The notes: generated by a model from the sequence alone, not told the origin. DNA of 64,000 nucleotides from Capra hircus (GCF_001704415.2 NC_030808.1:79204594-79268593), one strand, 5' to 3'. Numbered from the stretch's first letter, positions 11,170-23,355 are shown. Made by a program: numbers and translations.

Positions 11170-11235
11170 CTTCTCAGAGTCTCAGTTTCCTCATCTGTGA
11201 ATGAACTAGGTCCTCTTCAAGACTGGCCTCAAATA
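11170..11235 (+). repeat. MIR SINE fragment
   Basis: Keeps the most conserved MIR block 'gagtctcagtttcctcatct' at about 11177-11196. Confidence 0.6.
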
Positions 11236-12264
11236 AAAGCCCTACGTTTGAATATTATAAGCCCTTTTTGTTGTTTGGCTTATATAGAGCATGTGCATTA
11301 AGTTGATACTGCCCATTAATGGTGCACTGAATGTGAGTTCTCTCCTGCTATGTGAATAGTGGAACATTTCAAGCTGCATAAAGCTTCCAGACCTTCATGT
11401 GTCTTCCTCCTGTGTCCCAGAAGAGCAGTCCAGGCATTGTACCTCATTGATGTAGCAGCTGAGTTTTGTTTCTTACTGTTTTTCCTGCACATTTTAATTT
11501 CTTTCACATTTCTTTCTTTCTTCTTCTTCTTTTGTTTTAAATTGGTGCATTGTTTATAAGACAGAGGCCATCAAATTTTCCCTACCTCTTCTAGATAAGG
11601 GAACAGGAAACAACCAATTTAATATTGACACACTCTATGGCCCAAGATACTCTGGCGTAAAGTCCAAACTTGAATTTTCATTCAAGTTGGATATCTAGAA
11701 ATTGGCAATCACTTTAAAAATTAAATGGGAGTCCCAGTCCATATTTGCTACATACAAAGGGCAGTTTTGAGGTTGCATATAAGAAACAAAGTATTAAACA
11801 GGAATTGTATGCTGGGAACCTGTGTGGGAATTCCACCCTCCAGTCAAGCTCAGTCCTCCATTCCAGGAGACTCACGGGGTTGAGAGGGCTCCACCCAGGG
11901 GAGGTGTCCGCCTGGACTGGAGAGAAAAACAGGCTCATCTGGTGGTGTGCTCATTGCCAGTCTGCTGCTCCCAGAAAGCATGCTAATGGCCTTCAGGGGA
12001 TGCAAACTTCATGTGTAAACAGGTCTCTGGTCTACTAACAAGACCTTGACTATGGACTGTTTACAATCTCACCTTCCAGTCTGGGAGGGATAGCATTCAA
12101 GGTACTATAGGACCCTAGATCCCAACGTTTCCATTGTCATCCACTCTCCATCAACTGGGTAGAAAAGTCATTCTGTCCTCAGATGAAGTCGACGGATTAT
12201 TATTTCATTCTAGTGCCAAAGCTGGGTAACAGGTGAGACTTGCTCCTTGAAGAGCTCATTCAGG
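11236..12264. other. unique sequence
   Basis: A pyrimidine-rich patch (ttctttctttcttcttcttc) lies near 11510-11530. No gene recognised. Confidence 0.45.
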
Positions 12265-12490
12265 GAGGGTCATAGTGCTGGCTCTGGACCAGGTTGCGTG
12301 GTTTTGAATCCTGCATCCTCCTCTTTCTAGTTGGGAAAGCCTGGGCAAATCACTTAACTTTTCTGGTCCCCTGTTGCCTAGTTTATAAAATGGAAATAAT
12401 AACAACAACACTTACCTCATTCAGTTGTTGTAAGAATTAATAGTGCCTGGCACAAAGTCAGCAAGCAGTAAATGTCAGCTATCCCTGCTA
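12265..12490 (+). repeat. MIR SINE, near full length
   Basis: Good sense MIR: 'gtgctggctctggaccaggt', 'gggcaaatcacttaactttt', 'taaaatggaaataataacaa', 'gttgttgtaagaattaata' and 'gtgcctggcacaaagtcagc' are all in order. Confidence 0.85.
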
Positions 12491-13179
12491 ATGAGACAGA
12501 GAGACTGTCCGTAGTGAAAGTACAACACACTACGTTTTGTGCATTACTAGAAGGGTTCAGGCTAGAAATGATGGACTGAAGAGGCTTTACAGAAGACTCT
12601 TGATCACTTGGGGCTCTATCAGAGAAGCGGGACCACTGCGTGCGGTGCAGAATTAGAGATCAATTATCAGGCCTCAGTCCTCACAGTTATAGGATCCACG
12701 TGTCCAGTTGAGGTAAGGGAGTTGCTTCAGAGTTTGGCGCTAGACTTGGAATCAGCAGGTCAGGTGATTAGGAAATAGAAATGGGCATGAAGTGGGGGGG
12801 AGTGTGATGATGGACTGCAACCTTCAAGGACCACCTGGAGTCCATTTCCACCTCTCATTGCCTCTAAGTGATGACCTTGGAGGAGAAGCTGGCCTCCCGC
12901 ATGAAGCCCTACCTCCTGGCCCAGGGCTCAGAGGCACTACGACAGCTCTGATGGGAACTGGAGAAGCCAAGGACTCAGCCAGTGCTTCACTCTAACATAT
13001 GATGCCCTACACCAACCTTCTATATATTATAACATAGTATAATAGCTTCACTTCTACATTCCAAATATTGTGAAAATTATCTCTTGTAGCCAACACTACT
13101 ATGTAAAGGGAGTCTGGGAACATAATTCCAGCTTAACTAAATTACCCCAGAACAAACCCACCACAGTCCCATAGAGGAA
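12491..13179. other. unique or very old repeat sequence
   Basis: The segment from about 12606 ('ggggctctatcagagaagcg') may be a relic of an old LINE 3' end, but I cannot name it with confidence. No gene recognised. Confidence 0.35.
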
Positions 13180-13320
13180 GTAATGAAATTGGTTCTGAAA
13201 GAGCGTTTGCCACAAGGGGAAAGGGGAAGGATATCCCAGACCCAGAGAACATGAGCATGAAAGGTCTGGTGTGTTCAGGATGTTCATAATGGGGCAGCAT
13301 AAGGTGTTTTTGTTCCTAAA
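13180..13320 (-). repeat. L2 LINE fragment
   Basis: Reverse-strand L2 motif 'gaacatgagcatgaaaggtc' followed by 'tggtgtgttcaggatgttc', the typical antisense reading of this L2 ORF segment. Confidence 0.5.
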
Positions 13321-13469
13321 CCATAGAATTTGTCCAATGTAACCATGAGCCACTGCAGAATGAGGAAATACAGATCTATCTATCCATTCAGTTATAATTT
13401 TTCATTAAACAACGAATGACTTCTTTTCCTTCTCGGCTAATGTCTCACCCACTACCGAGGCAATTAGAC

Positions 13470-13640
13470 AACAGCAGTGAAAGAAGCATTGAGCCTAAAG
13501 CCAGGAGACCTGGGTTTTAGGTCTCCAAGACCAGGGCCTTGTCCCACACTCTATGGGTGACCTTGGACAACCCTCCTACCCTCTGAATGTCAGTAACCTC
13601 ATCTCTAAAGGGAGAAATTTGAGACGAAGCAATAGCCAGC
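13470..13640 (+). repeat. MIR SINE
   Basis: Sense MIR: 'ccaggagacctgggttttag', 'gggtgaccttggacaaccct' and 'gtaacctcatctctaaaggg' in order. Confidence 0.75.
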
Positions 13641-14303
13641 TCTCTGAAGTCATTTCAGACTTTGACGTTCTCTGATTTTCAGGCAAGTACCAGGAGACGG
13701 AATGGGCACAGATATTTCATTCTGGTTAAAGCCAAAACAAAACGCAAGGCCCTTTGCGATGTCACTTGACTGTTATATCTAGAGCCTGGAGGCAGGCACA
13801 GACTCCTCAATTGGAGGAGAGTCAATGCAGCCTCCCACGACTGTTTCTGGGGTCTAGGTTAGACACGAGTTGGGTGTCCAAAGCCATGTCAGGACTAAAG
13901 TGTGTTTGTTTTGGTAATACTAGCCTTGCAGTATGCCAGAAGCATCCAGGGCTGTCTAAGAATGTTGGATGAAGGAACCTGTAATCTGGTCCCAGTTTCT
14001 CCATAGATTTGGAAACTGATGTATGGGTTACTTTGAGAAGACACTATACAGATTCCTGTCTTAGGGGAAACTATGAATCTGCAAAAGTTTCTTCCAGCCC
14101 ACTCTAATCTTGCCCTATATTCCTGGGAGGACTACAAAACTGAATAAGAGAGAAGGGACCAGGACAAAAGCCTGGTGTCCGGTACGTGCTTGAAGTGACA
14201 TAAATACTAAACAAAGAAGCAATCACCTCACCTTTTATCTTGTGGCTATATTAATAAGTATTTTGATTGAAATATTTCTAGACATAGGTATCCCCCTCTC
14301 TTT
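13641..14303. other. unique sequence
   Basis: No gene or repeat family recognised up to the L1 insertion at 14317. Confidence 0.45.
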
Positions 14304-14316
14304 AAAATTCCTGGGG

Positions 14317-14654
14317 GAGAGAGATGATATGGGGAGGGAGGTTCAGGATTGGGAACTCATGTACACCCATGGCGGATTCATGTCAATGTATGGCAAAACC
14401 AATATAGTATTGTAAAGTAAAATTAAATATATATATATATATAATTCATATGAATAAATTTTACCCATTTAATGTAAAAATAAATAAATAAAATAAAATT
14501 AATTTTAAAAATAAATACATATACAGATACAGATACAAACAACAAAAAATAAAGATAACTGTCAAATCAGAATGCTATTTATAATATATGTGGCAGAAAT
14601 CTGATATTCCTAATAAATAGCATCTACAAATCTGTAAAAAAAATAAAATAAAAC
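14317..14654 (+). mobile_element. L1 LINE 3' end with apparent 3'-transduced flank
   Basis: A ruminant L1 3' terminus ('cacccatggcggattcatg', 'tatggcaaaaccaatatag') runs to about 14425. It is followed by an A-rich tail with an AT run and (ATACAG) repeats, about 80 bp of non-repetitive sequence (14554-14635) containing AATAAA at 14612-14617, and a second A-rich tail (14636-14654). The whole block is bracketed by a perfect 13 bp duplication, aaaattcctgggg (14304-14316 and 14655-14667), so tail and unique segment arrived together with the L1 end. Confidence 0.88.
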
Positions 14655-14864
14655 AAAATTCCTGGGGAACGTCAGACTAAAGCTTCACATTCTTTGCCTG
14701 TTTCCGAAGATGTTCTTTGTGGGAATGCAGGGAAGCTATGATGTTGTTCTTTGTGGAACCCAATAAAATGCAGATACAGTTAATTTCTCTCTCTTATGGT
14801 AAGTCACTTTTGCTCAGACAGCATGGCTGTGTTTTATTGTGCAAATTTTTGATTGTGAAAATTC

Positions 14865-15065
14865 CTGTAGGCTTTGGAGTCAGAAAAACTAACTTCAAAT
14901 CTGAGCTTTACTACTCGTGTGTATACTAGGGAAGTTATTTCATCTCTGAGCCTTGGTGCTTTTCTTCTGATTGAAAAAAAAAAAGGCAGGATAACACTGA
15001 TTGCTTAAAGATCTTAAATAAGATGCTGTATATAAACTGTAGGAAATGTTCAATAAATATTATTT
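14865..15065 (+). repeat. MIR SINE, near full length
   Basis: Sense MIR: 'ggctttggagtcagaaaaac', 'gggaagttatttcatctctg' and 'ggaaatgttcaataaatatt'. A run of A residues replaces part of the usual 'tgtaaaatgggg' block. Confidence 0.8.
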
Positions 15066-15464
15066 ATTTTTCTGTTCTGCTTTTAAAGGTAAAAATGATA
15101 AAGAGATCATATTTCTGAGTTCTCCTATTGCTACTTGCCTGTTATTCATTTATTTGTTGTGTTAATATGCTTGTAACCAGACAAGTGATAACAGGCACAA
15201 AGAGCTTGAGGGAAAAAAAAGTTATGGAAAAAAATAAAACTGAACTTAGGTATTATTTTTTTGTATGCAAATTGCTGAAAGACACTGTTACTATGTTTTG
15301 GATGCAGAATCCATTTATCCCTTTTAGGCTGAGAAATCTTGAGATATATCATGGTAGCAGTCAATTTCTGGCTTCAAAGGATCACATTTTAGGCATGACA
15401 AAGCTCTGAGTCTTGGGCCATCAGAACTGAAATGTTCTTAGCTGTCACCCAGAAAAACCCTTCC
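15066..15464. other. unique sequence
   Basis: A 93-codon open frame at 15128-15409 has no recognisable domain; I see no gene. Confidence 0.45.
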
Positions 15465-15600
15465 ATGAAGTGGAAGACTGAGACTCTCAGAAAGGGAAGT
15501 GAGTAGCCCCAGATCTCTGACATGGCTAGACACAAAGCAAGGACTGGAATTTATGTCTTCTGATTCCTCATCCAGTAACAGTGTGTTGCTTCAGAGCCTT
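15465..15600 (-). repeat. MIR SINE
   Basis: Reverse MIR: 'ggaagactgagactctcaga', 'gtagccccagatctctgaca' and 'aggactggaatttatgtctt'. Confidence 0.6.
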
Positions 15601-15884
15601 TGCTGATTCATCATGAAATCTTGGGAAATATCCTTGTTTTCTGTCTACTGATCTTTCTATGAAGCAAAAGATGGCAAGAATAACTCATGATCCATACCTC
15701 ATGGAGGTGCCTGTGGATTAGTCACACCCAGGCTGCAATAAGCATTCAGCTCCCTGGAGTTGGGCGCAATCATTAGCTATTTATAAAAAAACACCTGAGT
15801 ATTACAAAAGGCGCTGCTTTCTAATGCTCAGGTGGAAGGAGCCTCCTTCCGTGCAGTGGGGAGAAACAATGGTGTGGTCCATGA

Positions 15885-16000
15885 ATGTGCTGAGTAACCC
15901 ACTTGCCTTCTCTCAATTCCATTACACTCATCTGTAAATGGAAGAGCATGGTTCAGAGAATCCCCGAGCTTCCTTCTAGCCCTAATAGTCTAACATTTCA
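15885..16000 (+). repeat. MIR/MIR3-like SINE
   Basis: The 'ccattacactcatctgtaaa' block is followed by 'gcttccttctagccctaata', as in MIR3-type copies. Confidence 0.5.
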
Positions 16001-16454
16001 TCAGTTTCTTCAAATTAGGACCTGATTATGGGCTGACTGACTATACTTCTGAGCAATATGGACTCTGACCACCTAGAATCACTAGCTAGAAAAATCACAA
16101 AAGTTAATGAATGAGAATGAAATTGAAAGTAAGAAAGGAATATTGTGTAGATATTTAAAGCATTGCTTATCTGGTCTATAATCATAACCATGTAAGAAAA
16201 CACTCAGTTCTCTTAAACTTGAAGATTTCCAATCACTGTTAAGGAAGTATTCCATGGTTCTCATCTGTCTTCTTTCTCAGGGTAAACACTTTCCATGGAC
16301 TCAATCTGTGGATAAACAGTAGTGAAAAGCTAGGCTAAGTGGGTCCAGGTTAGGATTTAAGACAAGGTTTTTGTCTTTATCCAATTTTACTTTCTCCCAG
16401 GATGAAAGACAGCATGGGGGAGAGCTACAAGCCCTGACCAGGGATTTGGGGAAG
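16001..16454. other. unique sequence
   Basis: No gene or repeat recognised. Confidence 0.4.
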
Positions 16455-16570
16455 TCGGTCACTGGCTGGCTGTGTTAGCCTTGGTCTTGCCTGTTGTACT
16501 CTGAGCCTTGGTTTCCTCCTCTGTATGAGAAAGAGCTTGGGTTAGATCTCTTTGAAGTTTGTTTATGGGC
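16455..16570 (+). repeat. MIR/MIR3-like SINE
   Basis: Carries 'ctctgagccttggtttcctc' and the downstream 'gggttagatctctttgaagt' typical of this family. Confidence 0.6.
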
Positions 16571-17384
16571 TAACATTCCACTATTTTGCTTACCTGAGTT
16601 TTTAGAGCAGAGTCCCCAGTCTTTAGCATTCTTGACCAATCTTTGTCTCACAGCCCAGAGACCCCCATCTCTTTTCCCTCAAGGGTTCCAGCACAGGGGT
16701 TCTCTTAAATCCATTTGCAACTCATATCTGTTTCAATACAATGAGTATTTGTGTTCCAATAATTTCTTAAAAGCTTGCAATAACTAAAGCCAAAAACATT
16801 CCTCAAGGAGTTGCAGTTAAAGATGCATTAATAGTAGAGGGTAAAGACAGGAGGGGAGAAAAAGTTCAGAGATGGAGAAGGGGGACTCAGCTTTCCCTTC
16901 AAAAGGTAAAGACACAAGCTGTCACAGCTTTGGTACCCTGAAACTGCTGAGTTGACAATGCCTTATTGACATCACCTCTCTCTAGCCTCAGTTTAATAAG
17001 TTCCCGCAAGGAATCCTTCATCCGTGAAGACAGGCACAATTTGACACATTCATAGAAACTTTTTAAAAAAGAAGCCTAATGAGTTCACTCTCATTTTAGA
17101 GACCGGGGAATTAATCTGTGGATGAAGAGTTAAAATTTCACCAGTTTGAGCTGTACAGCAGGCAAGGCCCCACTGAACGACTGAGAAGTGAATGTGCCAA
17201 CAGCAATGGGCAAAGTTCTTCAGGTTGAAAGGTTTGTTTTGGAAAAGAACCCCTCAAATTCAGATGCTTTTGCTGAAGCTTATCTGATTTATTCAAGCTG
17301 GGAATGGGGGCTGCAGGGGCATTTGTGGAGCCAACCAAACCTAAGGTGTGCTCCACTATCCCTGGCTTTGTTTTCTAATCTATT
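16571..17384. other. unique sequence
   Basis: Only a tiny MIR-like relic near 17090-17120 is suspected. No gene seen. Confidence 0.4.
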
Positions 17385-17729
17385 TATTTTTAATTGGAGG
17401 ATAATTGCTTTACAATATTGTGTTGGTTTCTGCCACACATCAACATGAATCAGTCATAGGTACACATATGTCCCCTCCCTTATAAGCCTCCCTTCCACCT
17501 CCCACCTCATCCTAGCCCTCTAGGTTGTCACAGAGCACTGAGTTTGAGCTTCCTGCATCATACAGCAAATTTCCACTGACTATATTTCACATATGGTGAT
17601 GCATATGCTTCAATGCTGGTCTCTCTGTTCATCCCACCCTCTCCTTCCCCCACTGTGTCCACAAGTCTGTTCCCTAAGTCTGCATCTCCCTTACTGCTCT
17701 GCAAATAGGTTCATTACTACCATCTTTCC

Positions 17730-20655
17730 CTTCAGTTCAGTTCACTTGAGTTGCTCAGTTGTGTCTGACTCTTTGGGACCCCATGGACTGCACCACGGCA
17801 GGCCTCCCTGTCCATCACCAACTCCCACAATTTACGCAAACTCATGTCCATCAAGTCGGTGATGCCATCCAACCATCTCATCCTTTCTCATCCCCTTCTC
17901 CTCCCACCCTCAATCTTTCCCAGCATCAGGGTCTTTTCAAATGAGTCAGTTCTTTGCATCAGATGGCCAAAGTATTGGAGTTTCAGCTTCAGCATCAGTC
18001 CTTCCAATGAACATTCAGGACTGATTTCCTTTAGGATGGACTGGTTGGATCTCCTTGTGTCCAAGGGACTCTCAAGAGTCTTCTCCAACACCACAGTTCA
18101 AAAACATCAATTCTTCAGCTCTCAGCTTTCTTTATAGTCCAGCTCTCACATCCATACATGACCACTGGAAAAACCATAGCCTTGACTAGGCGGACCTTTG
18201 TTGGCAAAGTAATGCCTCTGCTTTTTAATATGCTGTCTAGGTTGGTCATAATTTTTCTTCCAAGGAGCAAGTGTCTTTTAATTTCATGGCCACAATCACC
18301 ATCTGCAGTGATTTTGGAGCCTCCCAAAAATAAAGCCTGCCGCTGTTTCCCCAGCTACTTGCCATGAAGTGATGGGACTGGATGCCATGATCTTAGTTTT
18401 TTGAATGATGAGATTTAAGCCAAATTTTTCACTCTCCTCTTTCACTTTCATCAAGAGGCTCTTTAGTTCTTCACTTTCTGCCATAAGGGCAATGTCATCT
18501 GCATATCTGAGGTTATTGATATTTCTCCCAGCAATCTTGATTCCAGCTTATGCTACATCCAGCCTGGCGTTTCTCATGATGTACTCTGCATAGAAGTCAA
18601 ATAAGCAGGGTGACAATATATAGCCTTGACATAACTCCTTTTCCTATTTGGAACCAGTCTGTTGTTCCATGTCCAGTTCTAACTGTTGCTTCCTGACCTG
18701 CATACAGATTTCTCAAGAGGCAGGTCAGGTGGTCCGGTATTCCCATTTCTTTTAGAATTTTCCAGAGTTTATTGTGATCCACATAGTCAAAGGCTTTGGC
18801 ATAGTTGATAAAGCAGAAATCGATGTTTTTCCAGAACTCTCTTGCTTTTTCGATGATCCAGCGGATGTTGACAATTTGATCTCTGATTCCTCTCCCATTT
18901 CTAAATCCAGCTTGAACATCTGGAAGTTCACGATTCACGTATTACTGAAGCCTGGCTTGGAGAATTTTGAGCATTACTTTACTAACATGTGAGATGAGTG
19001 CAATTGTGCAGTAGTTTGAACATTCTTTGGCATTGCCTTTCTTTGGGATTGGAATGAAAATTGACCTTTTCCAGTCCTGTGGCCACTGCTGAGTTCTCCA
19101 AATTTACTGGCATATTGAGTGCAACACTTTCACAGCATCATCTTTCAGGATTTGAAATACCTCAACTGGAATTCCATCACCTCCACTAGCTTTGCTTGTA
19201 GTGATGCTTCTTAAGGCCCACTTGACTTCCCATTCCAGGATGTCTGGCTCTAGGTGAATGATCACACCATCGTGATTATCTGGGTCATGAAGATCTTTTT
19301 TGTACAGTTCTTCTGTGTATTCTTGCCACCTCCTCTTAATATCTTCTGCATCTGTTAGGTCCTTATCATTTCTGTCCTTTATTGAGCCCATCTTTGCATG
19401 AAATAGTCTCTTGATATCTCTAATTTTCTTGACGAGATCTCTAGTCTTTCCCATTCTGTTGTTTTCCTCTATTTCCTTGCGCTGATCACTGAGGAAGGCT
19501 TTCTTATCTCTCCTTGCTATTCTTTGGAACTCTGCATTCAAATGGGTATATCTTTCCTTTTTTCCTTTGCTTTTCACTTCCCTTCTTTTCACAGCCATTT
19601 GTAAGGGCTCCTCAGACAAGGCTTGTTGGCATTTCTTTTCCATGGGGATGATCTTGATCTTTGTCTCCTATACAATGTCATGAACCTCCGTCCATAGTTC
19701 ATCAGGCACTCTGTCTATCAGATTTATTCTTTGAAATCTCTTTCTCACTTCCAGTGTATAATTGTAAGGAATTTGACTTAGGTCATACCTCAATGGTCTA
19801 GTGATTTTTGCTACACTCTTCAAATTAAGTCTGAATTTGGCAATAAGGAGTTCCTGATCTAAGCCACATTCAATTTCTGGTCTTGTTTTTTCTGACTGTA
19901 TAAAGCTTCTCCATCTTTGGCTGCACAGAATATAATCAATTTGATTTCGGTGTTGACCATCTGGTGATGTCCATGTGTAGAGTCTTCTCTTGTGTTGTTG
20001 GAAGAGGGTGTTTGCTATGACCAGTGTGTTCTCTTGGCAAAACTCTATTAGCCTTTGCCCTGCTTCATTCTGTACTCCAAGGCCAAATTTGCCTGTTACT
20101 CCAGGTGTTTCTTGATTTCCTACTTTTGCATCCCAGTCCCCTATGATGAAAAGGACATCTTTTTTGGGTGTTAGTTCTAGAAGGTCTTGTAAGTCTTCGT
20201 AGAACCACTCAACTTCAGCTTCTTCAGCATTACTAGTTGGGGCATAGACTTGGATTATCATGGTATTGAATGGTTTGCCTGGGAAATGAACAGAAATCAT
20301 TCTGTCATTTTTGAGATTGCATCCAAGTACTGCATTTCAGACTCTTTTGTTGACTATGATGGCTACTCCATTTTTTCTAAGGGATTCTTGCCCACAGTAG
20401 TAGATATAATGGTCATCTGAGTTAAATTCACCCATTCCAGTCCATTTTAGTTCGCTGATTCCTAAAATGTCAGCATTCACTCTTGCCATCTCCTGTTTGA
20501 CCACTTCCAATTTTCCTTGATTCATGGACCTAACATTCCAGGTTCCTGTGCAATATTGCTCTTTACAGCATCGGACCTTGTTTCCATCACTAGTCACATT
20601 CACAACTGAGTGTTGTTTTTGCTTTGGCTCCATCTCTTCTTTATTTCTGCAATTA
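17730..20655 (-). mobile_element. BovB LINE, nearly full length
   Basis: About 2.9 kb, the only copy here that spans endonuclease, linker, reverse transcriptase and 3' end. The 3' end lies at the left (ttcagttcagttcac at 17733-17747). The 5' end is placed near 20655, where L1 sequence resumes, so it may lack a short 5' segment. No clean target-site duplication is visible. It must be younger than the L1 it splits. Confidence 0.95.
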
Positions 20656-20666
20656 TTAATATACAA
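17888..20666 (-). pseudogene. BovB endonuclease-reverse transcriptase polyprotein, decayed
   Basis: Reading leftward from 20666, an AP-type endonuclease is recognisable (GTWNVRSMNQGKLEVV, ILGISELKWTGMGEF, FIIGDWDAKVG, then HRNQIDYIL). A basic linker rich in K/R/E follows (about 19640-19300), then the RT with YAKAFDYVDHNKLWKIL and TGHGTTDWFQIGKG, and the C-terminal CWRRL-type region near 18090. Four open segments (20666-20337, 20300-19668, 19643-19104, 18938-18597) share one frame and are separated by stop codons. An inserted base near 18632, just before the RQGC box, shifts the frame, and a deletion near 18340 shifts it again. The residue expected to be the first catalytic aspartate of RT motif A reads asparagine (FINYAKAFD). 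The copy cannot encode an active enzyme. Confidence 0.9.
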
Positions 20667-21509
20667 TATTTGTTTTTCTCCTTTTGATTTACTTCACTCT
20701 GTACAAAATAAGCTCTAGGGTCATCCACCTCATCAGTATTGACTCAAACATGTTCCTTTTTTATAGCTGAGTAATATTCCATTGTATATATGTACCACAA
20801 CTTCTTTATTCATTCATCTGTTGATGGGCATCTAGGTTGCTTCCACGTCTTGACTATTGTAAACAGTGCTGCACTGAACAGTGGAGTATGTGTGTCTCTT
20901 TCAATTATATTTTCCTTAGGGTATACGCCCAGCAGTGGGATTGTTGGGTCATATAATTTCATTCCTAGTTTTTTCCTTAAGGAATCTCCACACTGTTCTC
21001 CATAGTGGCTATATCAATTTACATTTCCACCCACAGTGCAAGAAGGTTCCCTTTTCTCCACACTCTCTCCAGCATTTTTCATTTGCAGATTTTTTGATGA
21101 TTGCCATTCTGACAATGTGTGTGAGGTGATAGCTCATTGTCATTTTGATTTGTATTACTCTAATAAAGGGTGATGTTGAGCATCTTTTCACATGTTTATT
21201 AGCATCTGTCTGCCTTTTTTGGAGAAACCCTACCTTTGCTTTTAAGCTTATGAGTATTTTGAGGGGAAATCTAATCCATGTATTTCAAGTCCTTTGCCCT
21301 TGAATGCATGGAAATGCTAGTTGGTGAGAAAGCAACTCAGATGGCTAGGTGACTGCTAAATAGTAGGGAAACTCTCTAAGCAGAAATGCATCAAATAATG
21401 GAGAAGAGTCATTTCCCCAAGTGCAGCAGAGAATGAGCAAGAAAAATAGTGGATACAGAGCAAATGGCAGAACACAGCCAAGTCTGTGACCCCACATAGA
21501 AGTAGGAGG

Positions 21510-21715
21510 ATAGTACAGAGAACTCTGAAGTTAGATTTAGAAAACTGTGGCTTAAATTTCTTTATCAAAGTTAGCCTTAGTTTCCTCATCTATAAAATGG
21601 CTATTTTTATCAACAATTCCTTTTCCATGTAGTTGTGAAGATACAATAATGTTTATTAAAATTCATTGTTCTATGCCTGTCACATAATAGGCACTGAATA
21701 AATATTTATTATGTT
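21510..21715 (+). repeat. MIR SINE, near full length
   Basis: Sense MIR with 'gccttagtttcctcatctat', 'aaatggctatttttatcaac' and the 3' end 'cacataataggcactgaata'. Confidence 0.8.
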
Positions 21716-22040
21716 TTTAATATTTCACTTAAGTTCAAGGCAAATCCTGATTCCTGCGTGTGTTCCCCAAACTGGTTTATCCTGTCTCCCACCCTCAAAT
21801 CCTGATTGTCACCCTGAAAGTAGCAAGAAGTACACTCTCCCTGGAAAACAATATAAATTGGCTCATAGGTTTGGTTTTGTTTTTTTTTTTCCACACCAAA
21901 CAGCATGATTTCAAAATGCTCAAAAAGTCAGAGCCAAAGCAAATTCCCTCTCTGTACCCCCTACCACAGACATGCACATACATGAACTTTTAAACCCTGG
22001 AAATCAGAAGAGAGAGAGAGGCCAACCTTCCATTGCTTCG
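21716..22040. other. unique sequence
   Basis: A T run lies at about 21878-21890 and a short GA run at about 22009-22020. No gene seen. Confidence 0.4.
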
Positions 22041-22106
22041 CATCATATACACATGTATATGTGTATGTATACATACATATATATATATGGAGAGAGAGAG
22101 AGAGAG
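22041..22106. repeat. compound microsatellite (CA/TG, AT, GA)
   Basis: Alternating purine-pyrimidine with an 8 bp inverted repeat (atacacat/atgtgtat around 22047-22066), then an AT run to 22088 and a GA run from 22090 to 22106. Confidence 0.9.
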
Positions 22107-23137
22107 TTCACATTGCAAACACAAGGTGCACTGTCAGAAGTGCCTTGGGCAAAGTTTGTACTCTGCTTTGAATTCAGACTTTTGTTTACCAAGGCAGTAA
22201 ACCGGTCCTCTGCTGCTCCAGGTGTAAAGCTATTATGAAAAGGCCTATTTGTATTTCACCCCACCTCAGATGTACGGTATGTGGGACTCCCGCACTGTAA
22301 GAGCAGCCAGGATTTATTTACAGACAGGGGCACCCAAGCAGGTACGGGTGTCGTCAGGCTGGGAAAGGCTGGGCCCTGGCAGAGAGGGGCCACCTCACTC
22401 ACCTCTTCCTCTTCACAGGCCCTTCAATCGCCAGCATTTGCCTCCTCTGCATTGGCAAATAACCCAGCCTGCAGGTGACCCTCCAGGGCCTTTCATATCT
22501 CTGTTTAGACAAGTTATTAATACATCCTCTTGGGCCTTTTTGTCCTCAGCTTTCCAGCCGACCCATTCCTGACACACTTTGTACAGCCAGGAGAGGGTGG
22601 AGAAAAGCAGTAGCTGCCGAAACTTTTGCACCAATCCCGGGCCTGAAAGTCTCCACGGTGTTCCTTCCTCCTCATTCTTGCAGGTTGTCACACCCTGATG
22701 GGTTATCTGAGGCCTGGGGTGGGTGGAAGGAAACTTTCACCCAAATTTCTGACTGAGCTAAATGGCCTGGAACCCACTCTCAACTGCCTGCTGCAATCTT
22801 GGCACGGGAAGGAGGAAAGAATGTATGGAAAAGGGCAGACTCAGACTGCCAGGGCCGTTAGCCTGGGCAAGTAGCAGAGTCGCTGAGGGGTTCCAGCCCC
22901 GCTGTGGCCTCCAGGCAGGTCTGAGAGACCACCCAGAAACTTATACTAAGGCACACAGCTGTGGCAGTGTCTCAGCTAAACACATAAGCTGCAAGACAGA
23001 AGCAAAGCTCTCAGTCCTGGGCTGGAATTGGGGCCTCTGTTATTTTCTGGGAGGTTGTTCCAACTTCCTTAGAACTTTGGGTTCCCATGGTTCCTACGCC
23101 CCCACTAGGTGCAGGAGCTTTAACCAGGGCCTAGCAC
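22107..23137. other. unique sequence, comparatively GC-rich
   Basis: Several overlapping open frames (22249-22572, 22762-23148) have no recognisable domain, and the last runs into a SINE. I see no consistent exon-like signal. Confidence 0.45.
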
Positions 23138-23355
23138 TAGCGTTATGATTGTTGTTTAGTCACTAAGTTGTGTCTTACTCCTTGGAGACCCTGAGAACTG
23201 TAGCCCGCCAGGATCCTCTGGCTATAGATTTCCCAGGCAAGAATACTAGAGTGGGTTGCTACTTCCTTCTCCAGGGGATCTTCCTGACCAGGGATCAAAC
23301 CCATGTCTCCTGCTTGGGAGGCAGATTCTTCACCACTGAGCCACCTGGGAAATCC
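23138..23355 (-). mobile_element. Bov-tA SINE with target-site duplication
   Basis: Complete reverse copy from 'gttgtttagtcactaagttg' to the head complement 'ctgagccacctgggaaatcc'. Flanked by cctagcac at 23130-23137 and 23356-23363 (8 bp, perfect). The host looks like an L2/MIR 3' end (tactccataaatgattttg). Confidence 0.92.

Larger units (their letters stand above)
17385..21235 (-). mobile_element. L1 LINE 3' part, split by BovB
   Basis: The left arm (17385-17729) is L1 3'-UTR read backwards, from 'ggaggataattgctttaca' to 'gcaaataggttcattac'. The right arm (20656-21235) continues the same UTR ('taatatacaatatttgtttt') into the end of ORF2. On the minus strand the right arm encodes diverged ORF2 C-terminal residues (CGEKGTFLHC at about 21035-21065). 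The arms are consecutive in the L1 with a small gap, so BovB landed in a pre-existing L1. Confidence 0.9.

Noticed and set aside
22762..23148. 128-codon open frame
   Set aside because: No recognisable family, and its 3' end runs into a Bov-tA insertion.
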